Counted from the stretch's first letter, positions 50,641 through 63,380 are shown. The stretch: DNA of 64,000 bases from Dromiciops gliroides (GCF_019393635.1 NC_057865.1:296499385-296563384), one strand, 5' to 3'. Translations and numbers: made by a program. The notes: a model not told the origin generated them from the letters alone.

Positions 50641-52570
50641 CCCATGCTGGACAAGTCTCATTTCCTTAAAAAAAAATAATAATTCAATGCAGTTTTAATA
50701 GGTAGAATGACGGTCAAACAAAAGCGTTTTGCTGCACCCACATTGGGAATGACCATTTGGGCCCAGAGACACCCCCTCACTTGCCTTCTTCCTTCTATTC
50801 CCCACTTGTCCTTCTAGCACAGAGACTGGAGGAAGAAAAGGTCTCGCCCAGAACTCCTCGCGGGACTTTAAAGGAAAACGAGGCAGTTGTGAGGACCGGA
50901 AGAATGAGGATCTGGGGCTGAGGCTTCAGGGGGAAGGGTGCTGCGGTAACCTCTGGTGGCCGGAAGCTCGGACTATTCACATCCCATTCTCTGTTTTCTC
51001 TGCAAAGGAGAAATGACTCGGCTCAGGAAGGAAAATGGTGAGTGAGAAGGTGGAGGCCCAGATGCCCTCACTGACCTCCCTTCCCCAGGACTCTCCGATA
51101 GGCTTGAATCAGACCCATGGACACACAGAGAGAAGTCCAGGGGGCAGCTGGGAGTGGTCAGGGCTCATCACCTTTCCCACTCACTCCTCACCTTGCCTCT
51201 TTGGCTTGTGCCATCACCTTCACCTCCTCTCCTCGGGTACCCTGCCCTCTCCTGGCTCCCTCGGCCACCAGCGCCCAGTTGTCGCTATCGTTTCTCGGCT
51301 GTCACCTCGCTACTCCCCCTCCATGGACACCCACCCTTCCCACCTTCTAGCGCCCCTTTATGGGTTGTCTTCCGTTGTTAGAATGTGACTGTCTCTGGAC
51401 CTGTACTGATATCTCTAGAGCTTACTACCTGCTCTCTCCTGGGATCCAGTGGAAGCTGAATGTTTGCTCAGGAGGACTCTGGCTGCCCCCCCTTGACCCC
51501 CGGATCCTGCCTGCGTTAGCTGTCCATCGCTTGCACGCACAGCAGTCTTCTGTCCCTGGGCACAGGTGATGTCTTCACTCGTGCATGAATCTAACTGAGG
51601 CAGAGTTGTGGCCAACCTCGCTCTCTCCCAGCCATCCACGCCCAGTGGCAGGACTAGTCGGGATGACAGGCCACGGCCGGACGCCGTGGATTGACCTTGG
51701 CGTCTCCGACGTCTGCCGAGCTCTAATCGCTCCTCAGAGGCTTCGGCCGCCTTCGCCTTGGCGGCCCCTGGAGTAAATCACTCTCCTCCGCCCATTCCAC
51801 AAGGGGGACATTTGCGCGTGCTTGAGGTGGGCACCCCCTAACTCGCAGGCGGGTTTTGGGGCCGTCTGCCGAGATGGCTTTACCAGGGAGTGTCCGGTGC
51901 TGCACCTGCTACAGCTTCTCGGAGCCAGAGTGAGATCTGGGGGAAGGTGGGCCCCAAAGGTGCATGGGCAGCCCTCACACGGTGGGTGCTGGTCCTCTCT
52001 GGACACCCCTTGAATGGGGTGTCTTAAATAGCAGGCTAACGAGTTTGCATTTTATCCCAAACACAAGGGGGAGAGATTGAGGGGCGAGGCGGAGGGGGAA
52101 GGGGTCAAACAATTAGAGTGTTAGGAGGTGAGAGACTTAAGGGGGTGGATAACGGAGAGGCACAAGTCAGAGACAGGGCGGCTTTCTCTACATCACCTTC
52201 CGGGCTAAACTGGCACTGTCCTTTTACCCAGAGAGCAGGTGGTCCTAAGAATCCTCTGACCCTGAGCGCCTCAACGGTGGCCCCTGTCCCCACCCCATGG
52301 CTACCTCCTGTGGCCCACCTGTAGAGGACCCCACTGTTCTCACCTGTCCTGTCCATCCATTTAAACCTGGCCCAGCCCATAGCCAGTCTCCTCCCAGGGA
52401 CTGTAGGCTCCTGCAGGACATAACAGTTATTCCCTGTTATTCCCTGGGCCTCCTCTCTGGTCCACCACGCTCAGAGCACCTGCCCTGAGGTCAGGTGCTC
52501 TTCCCTTCCCACCCCACAGCCGGGCCTTTCTCAGTCCCAATACCCCTGTGGAGATAATAAAGTCAATGAA
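50640..52570. other. Intergenic, no gene recognised
   Basis: Unique-looking GC-rich sequence. An L2-like relic lies at 52035-52160, and a plus-strand AATAAA lies at 52556 without an assignable transcript. Confidence 0.45.
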
Positions 52571-52592
52571 ACAGAGTCTTCTAAAATTAAAG

Positions 52593-52598
52593 TTTATT
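52593..52598 (-). terminator. TRABD: Candidate distal TRABD poly(A) signal
   Basis: AATAAA on the minus strand is the first canonical hexamer downstream of the TRABD stop. A plus-strand AATAAA at 52556-52561 lies just beyond it. Confidence 0.5.
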
Positions 52599-54602
52599 TT
52601 CATTTCACAAGGAAACTGCAAATCTCTGAATTACACGAAGGACATGATTGAGAGAGCTGCAGCTTGTCCTACGACGTGGCACTTAAGACACCGCGGCGCC
52701 TGGCCTCTGAGAGGGCCCAGTGGGCTCTGCCCACCAGGCCGGCCCGCGGTCTTCCATGACACTTTGGGGAAACATTCTCCAGCCAGTTATACTTCATCTG
52801 ATTTGGTTCAACACTGAGTCAAGGGAGTGGGTCCACAGCTGGATTCTGGCCCATTGCCAGGCTGCTCTACACAGAGATAATGAGGGCGGAGGGTGGGCAG
52901 CCAGGGCAGGGAAGCTCCACTTGAATGGTGACTGTCTCTGGCATACATTAGGTGCTTTATGTTTATGGAATGGGGAGACGAAAGTTTCTCTCCCGCCCCC
53001 CCTCCCCCCAGCAGCAGCATGGGCGTCACTGGGCATCCAAGGCAATACAATGTTGGTCACAGCCTCAGGAAGTCTGGGGGCAGAGGGCACCCCAACAGAC
53101 TGTCCTCCCAGCTTGGCCCTGGGAGAAATCTTGGGTGGGATAGGGACAACGAAGCGAGACACAGACTGCTCTGGGCGTCCCAAGGCCAGGGCCCCTGTTC
53201 CACACACACAGAGCCCAGGAACACAGGCTGGGGAGGGGGGCTCACAATACTTTAACAGCCTGGGCCGAGAGAACCACCCACTGGGCCCCTAATACGATTC
53301 GGCTTTGCAGGTTTGCACACGAGGAAGATGGATGGATGGATGGACTAGAACTGCAGAGGGGAAATGGGGGGGGGGGGAGAAGACAGGCTGCAGCCGAAGG
53401 CTCCCCTGCCCTGTGGTGCTTGGCGGTCACACCCTGTCCTTCCCAGCTCCTGCCGGGGCCCAATCTCCTGGAAGCTGCCTCAGCCCACCCCTCCCTACTT
53501 CCAGGCCACTGGCTTGGAGATAAGCCTAATGTTGGCCCTAACTCAGCTTAAGGCTCATCTGACATTTAACTAGTTTACTTTTTAATTCAAATTACCTGAG
53601 CAGAGGTTTTATCAGATTTTTTAAAGCAGAGCACACAGAACTATACAAGCTAGAAATACCTTAAGAAAAAAAAAAGCAAAAAACAAAAAAACCCCAAGAA
53701 GGCAAAGCAGAGCCCGGGCCTCCTGGCTGAGCCCCAAAAGCCGAGGAAGGCCAAGGCTCATGGCCGGGCTCCTCAGCACTGACCCCATCAGGGGCTGGCC
53801 GAAGGCACACCTGCCCACGCCTGCCCACACAGGCCAGGGGGCTTCACTCGGTGGTTTCTAATGGCGAGAGGTGACCCAGCGTGTCTCTAAAGCCCCTCCC
53901 CACAAGGGCTGGCAAGGGAGACACAGAAAGACCTTGAGGAGGTAGCCAGGCCTAGAGAGAGAGCCAGGGGGCACCAGCCAGAGCCTTAGCCTCTGGGCAG
54001 TCATGACTGCTCCCAAGAGTCCACAGGGGCTGAGGGCACCGGGACCCTGGCAATCCAGACCATGATTTGGAATGAAGAGGTGTCCAAGACAGGTGTGCAA
54101 GCAGAAGAGGGCAGAGTAAAGCAGGTGAGCTGCGGATGCCCAGACTTCTTGGATGGATCCAAGGGATGGCAAAGCCCACGCACCCTCCAGCCAACAGAGC
54201 GGTTGGTCCCCAACTATACCACTCGAGCCCCCAGGCCAAAGCTCAAGCCCCGTTCTGCTGACTAGCCTAGAAAGGGTATTTCTATCAAATAAAGCTCCAC
54301 GGGGAAGGCCCGGAGCAGCAGGGACACCGGTCAGTGGGGCAGCCTCCCCCAACTGCTCCTAAAGAATACCTGCTCAGACCCCCCTCCTAGCCAGCATTTG
54401 TAACCGTGGGGAGAGAGGGCCCTGCTGAGGGCCTGGGCCTTGGGCCATGGGGGATGAGGAGCTATGAGACCAGGGCTGAAGGCAACTGTGGAGGAGGGTC
54501 CAGGAGGGAGGGCGCGGGGCGGGCGCACGGGGACACGGGTCTGCAGCAAACAGGCCTGTTTGAGAAGCTGGGGCTTTTAAAAGAGCCCCACCCCCACTCC
54601 CA

Positions 54603-54623
54603 ACACACACGCACGCACGCATG

Positions 54624-54691
<68 letters not shown>

Positions 54692-54709
54692 CTCTCTCTC
54701 TCTCTCTGA
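54603..54709. repeat. (CA)n(CT)n compound microsatellite in TRABD 3' UTR
   Basis: A run of about 60 bp of CA, preceded by CACGCACGCATGCATA variants, passes directly into about 20 bp of CT. On the TRABD transcript it reads (AG)n then (UG)n. Confidence 0.95.
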
Positions 54710-55071
54710 TGATCGATATAAAATTCTCCCCGGAACAAGATGATCCTTAAATCGTCTTATCCTATAGGTGCTCGGCACCAAGAACTAACAACGGTATCAT
54801 GATACCAACTCGGTCCACAGCTGTCCCTGCACTGCTCGGCAGGAACCCACCACCAGGGACTCTTGGGGGCAGGAACCCAAGTCAGAAGACTCTCAAAGCC
54901 GTGGGAACATGACCCCAGGCGCTGCCGCTCAGTCGACAGCTGCTGATCAGGCCACAGCTACGGGGTCGGCCCGGGGCCCGGCCCCCGCGGGCCCCTGCGT
55001 GTGTGTGACTGTTAGCACCCTTTCTGGTTTTTGGTTGCTGCCCGCCTGGCTTTGTCGGCGCCGCCGCCGCC

Positions 55072-55249
55072 TTATTTCTGAGGTCTGAGCTCAGCCAGTC
55101 TCTGGAGACACGACTGCGTGGCTGTCATGGAAAGGATCAGGCTGACCGTCCGTTTTCCCACCCGGTAGAAGCCGTAGCACACCAATCCAAAGAAGGAAGC
55201 TTTCACCACAAACCTGGACACTCTGCTAGAGACGGATGGGGGAGGAACG
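55072..55249 (-). CDS. TRABD: TRABD last coding exon with stop
   Basis: The acceptor GTCTTGCAG opens it. It encodes VPPPSVSSRVSRFVVKASFF, the hydrophobic anchor segment and a basic C-terminus ending in TAA. Confidence 0.95.
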
Positions 55250-58200
55250 CTGCAAGACAAAGCAAAAAGGCGGTTTACTAGCTGGCTCTGTGGGGTGGCC
55301 TTCCCAGACAGACCCCCATCATCCTGTGCAGGGTTTTCTGTACACGCGCCCAGAGGTGACCGTATTACTCCCCAGCCCGGCGGCGCTGGAGGCCCCCCGG
55401 AGCAGCCGCTTTGCACTTCTGCCTTTGCTCGGACTGACTCTCACAAACAGCGCCACCCCCCCCCCCCCATTCCAGGTCACTGGACCAGCCTCTGGAGCGC
55501 CTTCCTGAGGGGGATGGACTCCACAAGTCTTGGGAGGTCCACCCTGCCCTTGCTCTTCCCAGAAAGAAAGGCCGTGGGTCTGAGTCACAGGGCTGGGACG
55601 GCCAAGTCAGTGAAGTGAGTAACGGACGGACGAGGAACGGGGCCCTGCCCTGGGAAGGCTCAAAGGGCAGGGCGAGCTGGGTTCAGGGATGTGGCCGCAC
55701 AGGCAGCTCAGCTCTTGGTGAGCTTAGGAGGGGGTGGGGCAGACAGGCCAGTGATCGTGCTAGATTCACTCGCAAGTCACACAGCCAAGGAAGGAAGGAA
55801 GGGGAAGAGTCACCGAGAGATGCAGAGAGGCTAAGGGAGAGAGAGCAAGGACCCAGGGCGACACAGGCTCAGGAAGGAAGAGCCTAGTTCTGACGGGTCA
55901 CTCGCTGTCTTTGCATTGCTCACCTCATGATCTCCTGGATGTTCAAGTCTGTGCTCCAGTTCTTCTCGATGCCGGGGACGTGGCCCATTCCCACGACTCC
56001 GACCACCACGGAAGGGATGCTTTTCCTGGGCTCAGCTGTGGGATGGGGATGAGAGAGGTGAGGCCGGGCTGGGAATGGGGCATGAGGGGCTGCCCCTCCC
56101 TGCCCAGCTCCTTCAGCAGGATTCCTGGGGGACCCCTGACTTGAGGGACAGGCTCAAGGTCACCCCTGGGCTCTCCTCCTGGCATAGCGCCAATAACTAA
56201 CAATAATAAACGACCCCCCCACCCCAGGGCATTTCCACCCCTGATCCTCTCTCCACTGGTCAGATTCTCACTCGCCATTCAGGGCCTAGATCAAAGGGCA
56301 CCTTCTCCCCCAGAACTCCCAGCACCTCCAGCCACTCTCCCATCTGCCATACGCGTTGATCTCTGTCAACATTTATTAAGTGCCTACTATGTGCCAGACA
56401 CGGCGCCAAGCATGGGGGCACAAAAAGAAGCAAGGATCAGTTCGTGCCCTCCGGGAGGCGTAATGGACCTGCACACAAATCACACGGACAAACACGAGCT
56501 CCCCATCTGTGAATAACAGCGCCCCCTGCCGGGTTGTTGAGGCTTGAATGAGGCGATATCAGCATGTGGCAGGCGCCTGTCCCCACGCGGCAGGCCCTCA
56601 CCTTCCGAGGCCCGCGGCAGCTCCAGCCGCTTGGCAGCCTGCCGCAGCATGTACGTCAGGTAGACGTCCCTTTCCGAGACGATGGTGCGGTGGAGGTCGG
56701 GGAACTCGCCGATCATTTCCGCCATCATCTGCTCCAGCAGGTCCTTCTGCTTACACTTCTCCACGTCGTCCTTACTGCGGAGCGCAGAGCCAGCAGCGGG
56801 GTTGGGGGGGGCAGCCTCAGCCCGGGGGGAGTGGGGGTGGGGGGGACAGGGGACACACAGCCTCAGCCGGGGGGGGGGCAGTGAGGGGAGCACCTTCATG
56901 GGGAAGGCTGCTCTGCGCAAAGGGGACCCTGGCCAGGCGTCAGGAGGACCGGGCCTGCTCTGCCTTGGGCTTGCAGAAACCTGCACTTTGCAGGATTCCC
57001 AGGGGATCCCGGACTCGAAGTGAGGCCTCCCATGAGCTGCTAGGGCCCAGCACACTCAAAGCCACATGGATTACTGTGGGGGGAGTGGCACAAGTCTCGG
57101 GGCACAAGGTAACAGTCCCCGTGCATCACCAAGGAGGAAGCTTTAACTAATAGTGCCCAAACAAGGGGGGAGAGTTTTCTTCTTTCAATAGCCTGATTCT
57201 GCTCTCAAAGGGCAGAGGGACCCGGAGGAGACGGCCTGAGCTGCCACCCAGGCATGTAAATGCTAAGTGGGGGTGCAGGTCCAACTGATCCTGAGCAGGC
57301 TGAGCCCCTAGGGGACCCTGGGCCTAAGTTTCCCCCTCTGTCAAATGAGGGCCAGCCTCTGAGGTCTTTGGCCTCAATTCAAACAAAGCCATGTCAGAAG
57401 GCGAGATGAAGGCCGACCGACGGGCCCATGCCCTCTCTCGTTTTTGGGTCAGGTGGGGGAGATGCCCAGCCCCGGGTCACAGTGACGGGTCTGCGTGTGC
57501 CTGCCCTTCTCTACCCAACTCTGAGGTCCTCCAGGGCACTGGCTAGGAGGGGAACACAGGGTGGGCCATCTAGCCAAGGGCACGGTGGCTCTGATCTTGA
57601 TGACCAGCCTTCCTGGCCCAGGAGCCGATAACCCAGAAACAGTCCATCGGGAGTCCTGCCTTCGAACCCCCCCAGCAGATATGCCCAGGGGCGTGGCCTC
57701 CTCCCTCCCATGCCTACTGACGGGAGCCTGAGAAGCACCAACAGTTGATGTCCTCAGACTAGCCTATGGGGCTGAGACAGCTCAGGAAGCTCCTGGGCTA
57801 CCTATGATGGTGCTTCCTTCATGCCTTTCAATGACTCTATGAGGCAGAGATGACCCCCAGTAAAGTCACAGAACCGGGGATGTCTGGATGGGATTCCAGC
57901 CCTGGCCTGCTGCCTCCTGGGCCACCCCTCACTATCCACTATGCCACACCCTCTTTTGGCAGTAATAGTTTGATGATACATTGCTGCTGCAGATCTGGGG
58001 GTATGGGTGGACCACAAGCCCAACATAAGTCACCGAGGTGATAAGCATCCCTGAGGGAGGCAGAGCTTTCAGTAACCCCTCTGTCTTCGGCCCTGGTTCG
58101 GACACACCTGGAGAACTGGTTTGGCTTAGTTAGGGGTACATCCCAGAGGACAGTCTCTCTGAGACCACTCACTGCAGCCTTAATACAAGGGCCTCCCGCT

Positions 58201-59892
58201 GTGAGATGACAAGAGTCACCTAACTACGGGTGGGCAGGGAGTTTGGCCCTGGGATCACTATAGCTGCCCTAGGCTCAGGACATCCTTAGCGCTAAGGGAG
58301 AAGACAGAGGTCACTGAGAAGTGTCGCCCACACCATGAAGCCAGAGTCACGAGCTAGGATCTTTCTGGTGACAGGGAGCTCACTGCCCATTTTCTCGGCG
58401 CTGCATCCCCAGGCCTCATGTGGGGGCCCACAGGAACCCTCTGCCTTGTCCACGCCCTGCACCCCGGGCAGCTTGGCCTTGGGCCTCTGTGCTCCAGAAG
58501 GGCTGTGGGCAGGATGGGTGGGCAGACGCCTCCCTGGTTCCGGGAGAGCCTGAGGAGCTTGCTGGGCCGCACGTACCTGATGGGGTCAGAGAGGAAGCAC
58601 AGGCCCCAGGCCAGCTTCACCTTCTGCCAGAAGGAAAGGGCCGCTATGGCTCTCTTGAAGGTCACCGGGATGGGCCTGTCCCCGAGGTGGAACTTACAGA
58701 AAGGCACTTTACTAGCCTGCAACACAAAAGGGTGTGGGGTCAGGTGCGTGCTCTGGGCCAGCTCTTAACAATCAGAGCAGGCGCTGCCCGGGCCTCAGGT
58801 CCCCGTCCTCGTCATTCTTGTGGCTGTTTCACAACAAGTTCACAGAGCTCTATTCACTACAAAACGGGGGGGGGGGGGGGGGGGGGGAGGGAGGAGACAA
58901 GGAGCCATGGGTGGTCACCCGCTGGTTGGGGCACAAGAGGCTCTCGAACCCTCCCCATGGGCTGGCTGGAGATACCCTCTCCTACCTGGGGACAGGGTCT
59001 TCTGCCTCCCCCACCCCTCCTCTCAAAGGAACAGGAGACTGAGACCAGTCTGGGCCTCCCCAGGCTCCCTGGGCTGATGGGGGGATGCATTGGACACTCT
59101 GGGCCCAACAATGCCCCAGACAACTGAACTTGGGGCGGATTTAAAACATCGCACAGAGAGAGGCAACATAGGAACCCCCACAACTCCTCAGAACAGCAAA
59201 GGGCCAGTGGGGAGGGAGGGAGGGAGAGGAAGGTTAGGCCACGAGCCACGGAGTTAGGTGGGCATGGAACAGAGGTTGGAGACCCAGTGGGCACCGACCC
59301 CCCCCCCAAAGCCCTGTGCGCCTGGCCTTGGGGCTTTGTCACACACATGTGGCCCCCACCCAATGGTGCCACCCCCTGAGCACCAGGAGTTCAAGGCCTC
59401 ACTGGACAGCATGGAGGGGCTTGAACTCACAAGCGGCCCCCACCTGGCTGAGCAGGGGTGACGGTGGTAGCCACGGCCCTCCTTCTGAAGGACAACGGTC
59501 TCCAAAAAAAATGAGGGTGGGGGGCATCTCAGCTCTTCAGAGAAGGGAGAGCTGGCTGGGGCTTCAGGAAGGGGCTTCCCTGAAATCCCAGACCATCTTT
59601 GTCCTCATTGGATCGAAGAACGAAGCCCCTTCCCTGCTCTCTCTGGAGGAGTCAGGGACCCCGGGGCCTGCTCCTCTCCCTCACCGGTCCTCTACCCGGG
59701 GTCTCTGCCATCCCAGATCTTGGCTTGGAGGGAAGGACGTGGCCCAGGTCCCCCGGGGGCCTTCAGTAAGGCCCCACTTACCTCCTTGAAAGCCTCTCTG
59801 AACTCGCCCCCAGGGGCCATCCCCAGCTGCTCCGTGATGTGCGCAGAGACCTTCAGCAGGAGCATCTGCATCAGACCAGACATGACTCCGTT
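55072..59892 (-). CDS. TRABD: TRABD (TraB domain-containing protein), last five coding exons
   Basis: TRABD belongs to the TraB/TIKI family. Relatives of the family act as metalloproteases, while TRABD itself is a poorly characterised membrane-anchored protein. The minus-strand exons 59892-59782, 58716-58577, 56774-56602, 56035-55924 and 55249-55072 join in frame. They encode MSGLMQMLLLKVSAHITEQ, KVPFCKFHLGDRPIPVTFKR, LAWGLCFLSDPI, CKQKDLLEQMMAEMIGEF, IVSERDVYLTYMLRQA, VGMGHVPGIEKNW and a hydrophobic segment FFGLVCYGFY near the C-terminus, with stop TAA at 55074-55072. All are nearly identical to human TRABD, and the tail (...LQRLAELRPQK) matches the family. The N-terminal exons lie right of the window. 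It has the same direction as SELENOO. Confidence 0.96.
55250..55923. other. TRABD: TRABD intron, no feature
   Basis: A 14-C run near 55453. Otherwise ordinary sequence. Confidence 0.5.
55924..56035 (-). CDS. TRABD: TRABD coding exon
   Basis: The acceptor TCCCACAG and donor GTGAGC bound this exon. It encodes AEPRKSIPSVVVGVVGMGHV... STDLNIQEIM, including the conserved GMGHVPGI motif. Confidence 0.96.
56350..56480 (+). repeat. L2-like relic in TRABD intron
   Basis: CATTTATTAAGTGCCTACTATGTGCCAGAC followed by CAAAAAGAAGCAAGGATCAG, in the style of old mammalian LINE tails. Confidence 0.5.
56602..56774 (-). CDS. TRABD: TRABD coding exon
   Basis: The acceptor CTCCGCAG and donor GTGAGG bound this exon. 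It encodes KDDVEKCKQKDLLEQMMAEM... KRLELPRASE. Confidence 0.95.
56775..58576. other. TRABD: TRABD intron, no gene seen
   Basis: G-runs at 56800-56880 and degraded MIR-like scraps near 57820-57960. Confidence 0.45.
58577..58716 (-). CDS. TRABD: TRABD coding exon
   Basis: The acceptor TGTTGCAG and donor GTACGT bound this exon. It encodes ASKVPFCKFHLGDRPIPVT... LAWGLCFLSDPI. Confidence 0.95.
58866..58890. repeat. Homopolymer G tract of over 20
   Basis: More than 20 consecutive G on the plus strand (C on the TRABD transcript) followed by GAGGGAGGAG. Confidence 0.92.
58891..59781. other. TRABD: TRABD intron, no gene seen
   Basis: Contains a (GGGA)n stretch at 59210-59230. No exon. Confidence 0.45.
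59782..59892 (-). CDS. TRABD: TRABD coding exon
   Basis: The acceptor GCCTCCAG and donor GTAAGT bound 37 codons, NGVMSGLMQMLLLKV... EFREAFKE. No upstream exon was seen between here and the right edge. Confidence 0.95.
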
Positions 59893-61600
59893 CTGGAGGC
59901 GAATGGGAGGGAGAGTCTGTTAGAGAGCCAAGAACCAAGCCCCGGGCCGAGGCTGGGAAAGGGTGGACGGGAGGGCCCCCAGGGCTGGTGAGGACGGGGC
60001 TGATCCGGGTGGAACCTGAAGCATGGGGAGGGGGCAGATTTTTCCGGGAGGGAAAGCCTGGGTTAGGGTTTTATATTCATGGGAGATGGGGAGAGTGAAA
60101 GTGTGGATGGGAATGGGGGGCATCACTGGCAAGGAGCAATAGAGATTATCCACATGGCAGGCCGGGGCCAGGCTCGAGGGGCTGCACGATGCCCGCTGCA
60201 CAGGGAGGGATGCCAGGCAGCCACAACAGCAGTGTTGGGCAGAGGCTAAGCCGGCTCTGGGAGGATGGTGATGCCATCGCACCGTGCCCAAGCCCTCAAA
60301 TATTGACTCACGGGGACGATGACAAGCTATCCAACAGTGTCCCAACAAGCACAGGAGGCCCCCGGGGCAGCAGAGCGGGGGAGCCCCCACCCCTGCTCAG
60401 GGCCTTCCTGAGACAGTCTCCCATGGTGCGGCCACACTTCCAGCCCGCCCCTTCTCTCCAAGCTCAGCTGGCAGAGAGCTCAAAGGGGGAATGGCCGCGA
60501 CCAGGCTTCCTGTCTGAAGCCTCAGCTCTCCACCCCAAACGTGTTGTGGCCGCGTCATCACCTCTGATGGAACATCAGCCCCCTGAGGGCAGGGCACGGG
60601 GTCTGGGCACCAGGTGGGGCTCATAAGCACTTGCTGACCCATGGCATCCAAGGCAGGAGAGGGTCTGAGAGATGCACAAAGGTGGGCACAGAAGGGAGGA
60701 CGGTGGACACTGGCAAAGGTCTGGCCGTCCATTTTCTGATGGTGGGAATTGACTGGGTCAGCCAGAGATGGTAACACATGGGTTGAGGTGCAGGACCAAG
60801 GCCCACTGGTCTAGTCGACCAGCGAGGCAGCACAGCGAACAGGCCAAGGACTGGTAGCCAGAGGCGCGCTGAAGTCTGCTGGGCAGAGACCCCTCTGAGG
60901 AGCCCACATGCCCAGGGGTCCTCCCAGGGGGTGGCTGTGGGTTGCTACCTGATCCAGAAAGCAGGAGGGCAGGACGGATTACAAAACGTTGGTCACTGAA
61001 GGCCCCGGAGGGCCCAGCGGAGATTAGGCAGTGAGTCAGATGGCTGGGCTGGGTGACACCCTTGGCGAGAGACAGGCAGGAGGCCAGCTATGGCAAAGGC
61101 AAGAGGGCATGCAGCTGTCCAGCAAGGGGCAGAATGTGGGGCCAAGGCAGAGGTGACAGGCTGAAGGGGGTAGAGGGGGAAGAGAGAGCAAAGACAGGAC
61201 AACCCCTGCGGACAGCAGGGGTGAACCGAGGGACACGTCATGGACATTACAGCAGCCTTTGGGCTGTGAGCCAGGCACAGAGAGGCTCGGAGGTACCACC
61301 AGGAAGGGGCGGCCCGGGGACACAGGCTCTTCTTCAAGGAGTCAGCCTTCTGCTGTGTGCTGGCAGAGGCAGGAAGGCACCTCAGAGAAGAGGAGCTTGT
61401 GAATGACAGAAGTAGGTGCCACGCCACCAAGGTGGGGAGCACGAGGGAGTGCTCGACCAAGCAAGGGCACAGAGAGGCCCACGGGAGATAAAACAGACAG
61501 CTCTGGCTGCATAAAACTGAAGAGCCGTTGCACAAACACAATCAATGCAGCCAAAATGAGAAGGGCAACGGTCAGCTAGGAAAGAAAACAACTCTTGGCA
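59893..61600. other. TRABD: TRABD intron, no gene seen
   Basis: GC-rich; no conserved exon is found on either strand. Upstream TRABD exons must lie beyond the window. Confidence 0.5.
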
Positions 61601-61649
61601 GCAGGTGTCTTTGCTACTGGTCTGAAATTCAAGATACAGAAGGGACTCA

Positions 61650-61960
61650 TTTAAATAAATAACAAGAGCCATTCCCCATGAGAGCAAAGGTCAAAAGATA
61701 CAAACTAGCAGTTTTCAAAGGAGAAAGCCAAATTATCAAAAACCATATGAAAAATGCTGCACATCACTAATAAGAGATTCAAGCAATCTTGAAGTTCCAC
61801 CACCCAGCCACTCACCAGATTGGCAAAGCTAACCAAAACTGAGAAATTGCTGATTAACTGTGAGGCAAACTGATGCATTGTTGGTGGAGCTGTGAACCGG
61901 TCCCACTATTCTGGAATGGCTTGTTGGTCCAAGTCACTGAATCATGCAGCTTCTGGCACA
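61650..61960 (+). mobile_element. Old L1 3' end fragment
   Basis: ACCATATGAAAAATGCTGCACATC, CACCAGATTGGCAAAGCTAACC and GATGCATTGTTGGTGGAGCTG match the L1 3' region, more diverged than the copy at 29820. Confidence 0.75.
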
Positions 61961-63380
61961 GAGGTGGTACCACTGTGAGGCCTCCCAAGGAGATGCTGTG
62001 CCCATGAGGACAAAAACCGTCAGCAGTATCTGTCTGCTTTAACACAGAACTGGAAAGGAAGAGGGATCGTGGGACAGAGCCTGGCACAAGATCACTGTGG
62101 TCCAAGAGAGGATCGAGTGGCTGCTGAGAGACCTGAGCCAGCTTGTCTGAACCGACGCAGGGGAAGGAAGCGGAGCCAGGAGGCCAAGTTAGACAAAGGG
62201 AACCCTGTGGGGAGGAGGCCTCCAGGGGTCTCGCCTTCTGCCTCAAGGAAGGACCTGACAGCATTTTGAGAGGTGGGGAGAATCTTAGGGGAGAAGAGGG
62301 GTGGCAAGGACACTAAAGGAGCCAAGCCCAGACGAGAGAGGTCAGAGGGCAATGGGATTCACAGCTTCAGGCCCAGGATAACAGCCTGAGCCCAAGCGAC
62401 ATGCGTCCTCACCACCGTGCCCGCCAGGCTTCCCAGGTAAAAGTTGGGAGGAAGGCCCTTTTCACTCCAGCAGTGACAGAATCACCAGGATGAGGCTGCC
62501 GCTCCCCAGGGGGCCAAGTCTCATCTAACGGGGTTCTTCAAAGAGGGGCCAACACCCCCCCCCCAGCACGGTGAGAGGAGGAAGGCAGGGCTCCCCCCAC
62601 GGCCTGGCACAAGGTGCAGGACAGGCTTCCACAAACTACAGTTCAAAGCATTAATGACATTTTGAAAAGCACACATCCGATGGGGCCAAGGGCACAACTA
62701 ATCCCCATACACTGAGCCTGGGCTTAAGGGGCAGGCCTGTTCAAACACAGGCTGACAGGCCCCTGGCAGCTCCACCAGGATGCTGGAGGACTCACTCACA
62801 GGGCCAGGTGCCAGGAACATGGGCAGTGGCTCCACTGGTCTGGAGCCTCAGAGATCAGCCGGAGGCCTGTCCTTCCGGAAGGCCCCTATCCAGGCCCACT
62901 GATGCCACCTCCTCATGCCCTAAAGGGGATTGTGGGCCCTCGAAAGTTTGAAAGGCTTTGCGTGCGGGCTTGCTGATGGACACTGCCAATGGCCCCAGGC
63001 CCAGGGGAGCTACCTTGAGATCCCCTGCTGGGAGAGCCCCTCTCTGCCTCCCCGACAGGGATTCTCCTTAGAGCCTAGCCCGCGGTAGGCGCTTCATTAA
63101 AGGAGGCTGTGCCGAGGGGGGCAGCAACAGGCAGGACTGAATGCTCGTCCCCCCACAAGCAGAGAGGGCTCGTTGTGCTGCCCAAGCCATCAATGCCACC
63201 TCCCACTCATCTCAGCCTTTCAGACTCAGAAGAGGTCTTCCAGACAACAGTCGGCAGGACCAAGGGATGCAAGGGCTCTTGTCCACCTTACAGACGACTG
63301 GGGAAGGGTCCTGACGCTAGCAGGTTTAAGAGCCAAGACTCATAGACTGAGGCTCCAATGTGACTCGGGCTAGAAGGTCA
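61960..63380. other. TRABD intron, no gene seen
   Basis: No exon is recognised. An L2/MIR-like scrap (GCGGTAGGCGCTTCATTAAAGG) lies near 63080. Confidence 0.45.

Larger units (their letters stand above)
52575..55071 (-). other. TRABD: Probable TRABD 3' UTR, about 2.5 kb
   Basis: No coding sequence is visible. Candidate poly(A) signals on the minus strand are ATTAAA at 53581-53586 and AATAAA at 52593-52598. A CA/CT microsatellite lies inside. The extent is inferred from the signals only. Confidence 0.5.

Noticed and set aside
48300-52600. PANX2 or another known gene expected near TRABD
   Set aside because: No pannexin or other recognisable exon is present. In the human order PANX2 lies on the far side of TRABD, outside this window.
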